The translations under genes were made by a program, and so were the position numbers. This document shows, one piece after another, positions 63,824 through 64,000 of a stretch of 64,000 nt of DNA (positions are counted from its first letter, which is position 1; each line of letters starts with the position of its first letter). A model generated the notes under the pieces. It was not told the origin of the DNA, made no database searches, and saw only the letters and a program-made list of their open reading frames with translations. The stretch comes from Burkholderia sp. PAMC 26561 (GTDB lineage Bacteria > Pseudomonadota > Gammaproteobacteria > Burkholderiales > Burkholderiaceae), in the NCBI RefSeq assembly GCF_001557535.2, contig NZ_CP014306.1:2232001-2296000 (forward strand), written 5' to 3'.

Positions 63824-64000
63824 ATGAAGACCACTAAAAAGTTTGCTTTGCTCGGCGCACTCGCTTTTGCATTGGCCGGCCCCGCGATGGCTCAATCGGG
63901 CGGCGGTGCGGCCGGCGCGGGTGGAGCAGGTGGCGGTAATTCGGGCGGTCCGAATGCCGGGCCGGGAGATCCGACAACGGCCGCTCCGGACGGAACGATG
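63824..64000 (+). CDS. Secreted Gly/Ala-rich protein, 5' part
   Basis: The frame runs off the right edge after 59 codons. Signal peptide MKTTKKFALLGALAFALAGPAMA, then a low-complexity sequence of GGGAAGAGGAGGGNSGGPN type. The start at 63824 is chosen because GGAG at 63814-63817 is 6 bases before it; the ATG at 63818 is right next to GGAG. Function cannot be judged from the visible part. Confidence 0.7.
   Translation, partial: MKTTKKFALLGALAFALAGPAMAQSGGGAAGAGGAGGGNSGGPNAGPGDPTTAAPDGTM

Noticed and set aside
1..64000. CRISPR arrays, rRNA genes, complete IS elements, integrases
   Set aside because: No regularly spaced direct repeats, no rRNA-like segments, no transposase or integrase reading frame was found on either strand.

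Overview
The window is GC-rich chromosomal DNA of a Burkholderia sensu lato species, most likely Paraburkholderia or Caballeronia. Indicators are the fused glucokinase-HexR gene beside zwf and pgl, the hemL-ribD-ribC-ribBX-ribH-nusB order, the zinc-ligand-free RibBX protein, and a second rpoN away from the lptB/ptsN context. Genus assignment is inference; no rRNA operon is present.

1-19.6 kb is core metabolism: the end of a DUF1439 lipoprotein gene, uppP, trmB, tRNA-Gly(CCC), a YggT membrane protein, a PLP-dependent dehydratase, a LysE exporter with asparaginase and a UbiD decarboxylase, a lytic transglycosylase, an aminotransferase translationally coupled to nusB and ribH, the riboflavin genes with hemL, and a Bcr/CflA efflux pump. 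A probable small RNA with its own sigma-70 promoter and terminator lies at 9.69-9.83 kb.

19.6-31.6 kb starts with a dispersed repeat and a prolyl oligopeptidase, then carries a sugar ABC importer divergent from zwf-pgl-glk/hexR. Together these form a glucose uptake and Entner-Doudoroff/pentose-phosphate entry module. A perfect HexR palindrome overlaps the zwf promoter, so the last gene of the cluster probably controls the first. 31.6-33.3 kb is a small foreign-looking insert: an AlpA-like regulator, an unknown 301-aa protein and a translationally coupled 95-aa protein. 33.3-47.8 kb holds a porin, a HisQMP amino-acid importer without its binding protein, a pirin, a Spy/CpxP-like protein next to an OmpR/EnvZ-type pair, a diguanylate cyclase and a NitT/TauT-type ABC importer.

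47.9-64 kb starts with a frameshifted autotransporter and two paralogous lipoproteins. It then becomes a sigma-54-centred envelope and osmotic-stress island: two sigma-54 activators with near-identical DNA-recognition helices, small membrane, proline-rich and acidic proteins, trehalose-6-phosphate synthase, a YihY/BrkB protein, rpoN itself and a BON-domain protein. Five GG-N10-GC promoters are visible in this stretch, in front of the DUF883 operon, the proline-rich gene, otsA, the acidic-protein gene and the BON gene. This possible sigma-54 stress regulon, encoded beside its own sigma factor and activators, is the most interesting system in the window.
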